The translations under genes and the position numbers were made by a program. The notes under the pieces were generated by a model. That model was not told where the DNA came from and made no database searches. It was given only the letters and a program-made list of their open reading frames with translations. DNA of 64,000 bases from Aurantiochytrium sp. KH105 (lineage: Eukaryota > Sar > Bigyra > Thraustochytrida > Thraustochytriidae), in assembly GCA_003116975.1 (NCBI GenBank), contig BGKB01000128.1, positions 2,840 through 66,839 of the forward strand, in the 5' to 3' direction. Below, in pieces: positions 62,101 through 64,000 of this stretch (its first letter is position 1; each line of letters opens with the position of its first letter).

Positions 62101-64000
62101 GCTTGAACTTGAAAATCGTAGACAGCAAGAGCATGAGGCGCACGAGGCGAATTTGCGACGACTGCGCGAACTCGAGCGAGAGCGCGCGCGTGTTGCCCAG
62201 GAAGAGCTCGCCCAGCGCCGCAAGGCCGAGGCCGAAGAACGCGCTCGTGAACTTGAGGAAAAACATCGAGAGCACGAGCGCGCCCGAAGGCTTCGTGAAG
62301 AGAAATTGGCGCTCGAGTCTGAAAAACGTGCTCAAGAGGAACTCGCTCGTCTTCAGGCCGAAGCCGAGAACCTGGCCAAGGAGGAACGCGAGCGAAAGGT
62401 CCGCGAGAAGAAACGCGCAGGACGCGTTCATCACCAACGGCCCCAGGACGTCATGCTCTGGAGGTCCCGGGACGTTGCCGAATGGATTGCCGGTGATCTG
62501 GAGCTTCCCGCGTACACTGCTCGTTTCGTCGAGGCTGCTGTGGATGGGCCCTTACTTGTTGCGCTGACGGAGGACGATCTTGGGGGGGCACAACTTGGTG
62601 TCCGCGATCCTCTGCACCGACGAAAGATTCTTCTTCGCGCAGCTCGACTCTATGAACTGCACCGTGAGCTCGTCACCGACACCAGGTCTGCGTCCCGGAC
62701 TCGAACAAGTCGTCCAGGTTCTTCATCAGGGACGCGACCAGGGTCCGCATCGCATGCCCCATCGCGACTTGATGGCGAGCAAGTTCGTCAAAGACTCGAG
62801 CGTGCAAGTCAAGAAGACGCCAAACTCCGTGCAAAACAAAAGCACGACGAATCGCGACGGCAGCAAATATGGCGCTTCGAATATGGAGAGAAGTCCGCAC
62901 TTGGAAACAATCTCGAAGCGCTCTCGCCCGCTGATCCATTTGACTGGTACGAAAAGGATGGATTCGGCAGGCCTCGTCGGAGCAGTGGCATCGATGCAAA
63001 CGACCACAGCCGCAACATAATTGGCGGCGGCGGCGACAATGACGACAGCGACGACGACGAAGAGTCCTTTCGTTTGGCAATGACTGAAGTCCGTGATCAC
63101 CTTGTCAAGAAGACTGGTCTCGAGATCGCAAGCCTCGCGCCCTGCTCGAGTCCAGAACTACGGCGACTGAGACTCAAGAACGGAGAACTCGTGGAAGCCA
63201 CAAGTCCGACCGCGCGCGAAATTAAAGCGTTACCACAAGACTACTGGTTTCAGGATCATGAACCCTGGTTTGCGCCGAAGCGTCCAGGCAGTCGTCCTCC
63301 AGCAACAGGACGGCAGGCACGCGCACAGGCACATCGGAACGAAGGATTTCTAGGAGGACGCAACATCCGAAGAATCCCAGAAAATGCCACCGCAGCTGAG
63401 GTCATGCAAGTTCTTCGCGAGGGCATTCATGCGTTGGGCTTGTCGCTTGCGGAGCGACGCGGCGCGGATACAAAGTTGTCTTTGTCATCGAATCCACGCG
63501 ATCAGGAGGAGCAACGTCTGCGTGACGTGTTCGATGCCTTTTGTCGTCTGGAAAACAATGCAGCACAACCTACGCGCAGGCTGTCTCGCCTCAAGTTTCA
63601 GGGTGCTGTCGCAACGGTTCTTGGGATCGAACTGTCCTGGACCCAATTTGATCGTGTATTTCGGATCGTCTCGCCTCCGCGTGGCGACGGCACGGATGGG
63701 ACAATCCAATTTGATGAGTTCCTTTCCGCCTTTGCAAAAGAGCTTTCCGATAACATTAAGCGAGGTGAGCGCGACAGACAACGTCGGCCATCGGAGAGGA
63801 ATCCGCAAGCTGCAAGCGCGCATCGGCCCAAAGATACTGTGCGTTCGCTGCGGGCCCAGCTCTTTGCGATATGCGACACGCTCGTGAGAAACGAGATCAC
63901 TTTGCAGGACCTGTTCCACGGCTTTGATCGTAATGGATCCGAGGAAATTTCCACGGCCGAGTTCGCGTCCATGATGCGGACCCTCTCCCAGGGTTCATTT
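53183..64000 (+). CDS. Giant multi-C2 protein with EF-hands, coiled coil and SAM domain (3' end outside window)
   Basis: One open frame runs from ATG 53183 (MGGSGTLTLEAE) to the window edge: at least 3,606 residues and no stop. About sixteen C2 domains are visible, starting near residues 5, 164, 385, 537, 716, 859, 1019, 1187, 1376, 1777, 1944, 2089, 2257, 2416, 2573 and 2727. Most open with the GKQDPYV-type first Ca-binding loop. The second loop is well kept in some (DEDDLGSNDLIG in the ninth, DEDVGSDDFIG in the fourteenth) and lost in others (eighth and fifteenth). A non-C2 spacer covers about 1505-1775. Next come two EF-hands (loops DANGDARLTKEE and NTNDDDIVDFDE, about 2880-2966), an Arg/Glu coiled coil (2968-3085), a SAM domain (about 3090-3160), a low-complexity part and another EF-hand region (DRNGSEEISTAE near the edge). 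No membrane segment is seen so far. It is probably a Ca-regulated membrane-binding scaffold; a ferlin-like identity would need a C-terminal membrane helix beyond the window. Confidence 0.85.
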   Translation, partial: MGGSGTLTLEAESATGLKKLEIFTRQDPYVVFSFRKDEQRTATHQDASTEPRWAQQGLDRKVSFKVNPSKHHDENVAVRVMNDNGTKKKHKLIGEANIKIQDLIDAENSSLTVKLHNGSKKAGTLALRASFDPPAKAERSSARATEDAAETTSPSDTKSKQESSFIQVVALRAQQLKNVQIVLAQDPYVKVTARGGACVEPVTKRTRKASGKNPTWSKKHDNDLKLSVPGPPSEILFEVYDAENFFADRIIASKTLSLAQFAKECANAPSGEMQLDLLDAKGKSAGKLFVQASLSSDLAAVASPRHRDEKKSPRHASREKSAAKEKAADAASPTTPPKENSDVNKDENGDDDDDDEEEQQRTKAVEINKADAKGKQSSQTDSLLPGKLTITIVEGIKLKKVQRIGEQDPYVIAELLPWELKTDKTKTMSGCNPKWTTGNVLALDFPGHPGADRTPELKFHVFDEEMLLKHRPIGKGVLSLQEIVAQQSVAGKEIIVQLQDAAYKDAGQLKVRIGFQRAVITSADHPSDIAPADIKEGMLNVTALSANLTRSVEILSKQDPFMEVSLFPWASELQQGRTKPVTNAGKQVAWTQDDHDADMPLYLPGAPEAGEKIALHVFVKDAETFLQSRLIGQATVDLGPHLAALMKPSSAPVHIQVNLQYEKKKKKFAPCGTCELALSFRPGPPPARKASKTASADSAPLQGPPRSDPIDLEKPHSIYFTVHKGTGLRNRAYMGKQDPYVKLSLEPYGIEAKTQPVLDGGSDVEWDSSLGNALQLNFPGRRPGELPFVKMEVFDMQKLKDRIIGTAVLDPTVFLRTEKDKLQGFEVALKVPGKPDNNAGTIVLDVHATERVERKQTRCGTLRVLIEEVTTSKKGDLFSDNDLYVQLSITPGLPARKPIRSSVLRNAGLAATLDEELHLPVFDFGGGGVGPDQASARLKLEIMDRDVYTSDDCLGVGHMNLGEVFADVAKAPGALRTGDSHEVTLLDRSGKRERGRIYLKVEFAPTKARGPALLEALASHTGVLRLWALEARNLKHVGGVLDRKQDPYLCGVIQHPGNPDPGEPSSWPKAQRTVTAVDAGTQCVWNSTIDLPHGEAERAFAASGQKPGFLHLAVRDEGNFTDTTIGTSTLDVADMLASLSKDADDAWVTLVDADGKKTGEVRLAIDFSPHAPDAKLALRNEFAYVPAGTLHLLVVELDGLSKRVAAKISGSISLHGCKKPQPDIKIAPTTRTSDGKAVWNLVSEIEWTPDRLNPDTEPLMDTPAITITLSGSSGKMFAPNHPLGTCTLPLHAFFSPDGLSIEKVVTLVKSGDHQDTFRTLKLVGIFALRDQRPSASVLAAMTMPAVADADSGPSASSVTQHGRRGSKPPPVSRSVPGRLHIRVLRGQDLKNMDTLGKQDPFVQGVLVPGGTKFQTATCMDGGRNPKWTPALNNRHTVLVADADVAHVQLACFDEDDLGSNDLIGKVSIPLRPIALSARRARAERTPPGAKVWWHKVVDLHDQRVLALATSVADSAKFDSCTKDAWRAYSTAEAAPDRRARLVRFYAQLAEDGILASAGDEAGIDHKADKLHAKHPDTEEANKELFTKLYKRFRPDEECPESYWKTPQASSATRPQQAADLEEETIARAINVAAPQVQQRFSDLHLDAASIDRRTLAQSLLVAMRNAGCQRLDRAAFEGLAKASALYMLNVSADRGMCDLAVAPRNTETDDVEAASTTSTDLKTDSNNDENVFHQTLWWTLRDKAGKAAGRLEIAVGFTEDWKPAPRQALPELLVAGKVSVEVERAEFTTDKDLFGKQDPFVSLQWHAGEAGRAIKAVQTKVCANASKAVVWNETLVLPYAPELAFDAAHFGQTPSILIHARDKDPIGSDLIGETRVPMLALARHPKCLFTRALPLINTREGQTTRAGTLFVKMCFVPDAADDEPEPSARESATAETTPPSISGGRLILHVREARGLKDVQWVGKMDPITSLRLWPTQQTSKTKVARDADRDPRWDETHTMDTEDLDFSLLDVSVTTNGKPIGAVEIPLCSIRGVAEIKDQWYPLVRASSRPVSRVGEIQLGIVLERDVDSGANDERAAAATAIKYIPGPGDLHIRVHRAIDLRDPSIIGKQDPYVELEGIDWRKPFKVKTNVDENAGSNPVFDFATSAVLEWGPADRKIPSLAIRIKDRGALRDASIFSTSLNLAPWLLGPGQVASMWIPTYGGGDHGGPYQVKPNHGALFLELQFIPHADYPGKPSSAFSRYLQKAIQAHPEGPRAGDVHVQVLAARNLIDVQTFGRQDPYVKLTLVSGGGKADAALHFSSAKTKAIDNGGSNPEWLEDLLLPYSEQKLGIEGAGSTPLLLVEAWDANIKLRGDVLIGRTILPVFPFILDQGQVADVWYPITNSAGRKTGEVHLGLQFRRIGEAKRDLPSEKPENTLNIIVLRGRNLYNAGDGPLGMGGAQDPRVMFDFVGHDRVVSTAVARDQGTEPVFEERLQLKGCIPNERGSRPRLRCTVVDEDVGSDDFIGSFEFELTKQIMGGEGVDPKPFEQWFQLTDRAGKEARGEVHLILKRGPFPGDNEETASASAGSDLASGRLYLNLESIRNLSDAAGKVPRRPFVRAISSSANGKRVALVDSATISHDKKGNQSEGEGSGGDFMFASGEHLVVPVSKTAQSTVSLGAYERKWSIRGKRASLIAEGFLPKLARLTESFSGKAQPLSIKLKPSSAAEGPILGILEAKATFVPRVAGQLRVHVESVANVSSQEILGGKNDLRVDLSLHNGDASLTPEHTTTKSNAGASATWNEDISLLYSNVNETRLPSLLARVVDVDSLTSNDLCGTVEIPLLDVFLEALAGGADNVVRREVQVYAMDKGTGELRLGLEFFPDADIFERKRKQESKQMMELKRMWNILDANGDARLTKEELCKGFASVPDCASFLGVDPAIFSAEAIASGAADRAVGDLFAEMNTNDDDIVDFDEFRHFVESKPARDRQRKLELENRRQQEHEAHEANLRRLRELERERARVAQEELAQRRKAEAEERARELEEKHREHERARRLREEKLALESEKRAQEELARLQAEAENLAKEERERKVREKKRAGRVHHQRPQDVMLWRSRDVAEWIAGDLELPAYTARFVEAAVDGPLLVALTEDDLGGAQLGVRDPLHRRKILLRAARLYELHRELVTDTRSASRTRTSRPGSSSGTRPGSASHAPSRLDGEQVRQRLERASQEDAKLRAKQKHDESRRQQIWRFEYGEKSALGNNLEALSPADPFDWYEKDGFGRPRRSSGIDANDHSRNIIGGGGDNDDSDDDEESFRLAMTEVRDHLVKKTGLEIASLAPCSSPELRRLRLKNGELVEATSPTAREIKALPQDYWFQDHEPWFAPKRPGSRPPATGRQARAQAHRNEGFLGGRNIRRIPENATAAEVMQVLREGIHALGLSLAERRGADTKLSLSSNPRDQEEQRLRDVFDAFCRLENNAAQPTRRLSRLKFQGAVATVLGIELSWTQFDRVFRIVSPPRGDGTDGTIQFDEFLSAFAKELSDNIKRGERDRQRRPSERNPQAASAHRPKDTVRSLRAQLFAICDTLVRNEITLQDLFHGFDRNGSEEISTAEFASMMRTLSQGSF

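Overview
The window is nuclear DNA from a eukaryotic microbe. It is GC-rich and carries very long uninterrupted reading frames alongside genes with short GTAAGT/GTACGT introns. It encodes relatives of flagellar-base and microtubule proteins, and its adhesion and LRR proteins are of protist type. I infer a stramenopile, most likely a thraustochytrid/labyrinthulomycete, from overall style and not from any diagnostic marker.

Layout. 1-9.8 kb is gene-poor: diverged duplicated blocks, a decayed Cys/His-repeat gene (about 1.88-2.39 kb) and an intact 5S rRNA gene (7916-8033). 9.87-21.56 kb holds two tandem paralogous receptor-like genes on the + strand, with a second 5S rRNA gene between them (15792-15909). 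Each gene encodes a fan of ten or eleven 28-residue leucine-rich repeats, one repeat per exon. The last exon adds a short ankyrin-like segment, a coiled-coil stalk, a protein kinase domain and a RING plus IBR/RING2-like zinc-binding tail. 21.76-34.96 kb (- strand) is one open frame for a roughly 4,400-residue secreted/membrane adhesion protein (C-type lectin, Cys-rich ephrin-receptor-like, cadherin, IPT/TIG, about nine membrane segments). 35-42.9 kb is intergenic, with microsatellites, an assembly gap, a truncated Ty1/copia reverse transcriptase fragment and a very AT-rich insert. 42.9-48.6 kb holds a WDR47-like LisH/CTLH/WD40 protein (+) converging on a secreted glycoside-hydrolase-like protein (-). 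50.8-52.3 kb holds a FAM92/CIBAR-like BAR protein (+) converging on a WW-domain membrane-anchored protein (-). 53.18 kb to the right edge is the 5' part of a giant protein with about 16 C2 domains, EF-hands, coiled coil and SAM, and it runs out of the window.

The most striking content is the LRR-kinase-zinc-finger pair. In the first paralog the array has been amplified recently: introns are almost identical from copy to copy, every repeat exon is 84 nt and every junction is phase 2, so any gain, loss or skipping of an exon keeps frame. The variable codons sit at the exposed positions of the LRR beta-strand. In the second paralog the same phase-2 one-exon-per-repeat plan is kept, but introns are unrelated to each other. 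This looks like a rapidly diversifying recognition module joined in one polypeptide to its own kinase and ubiquitin-ligase-like outputs. The receptor/immune role is inference.
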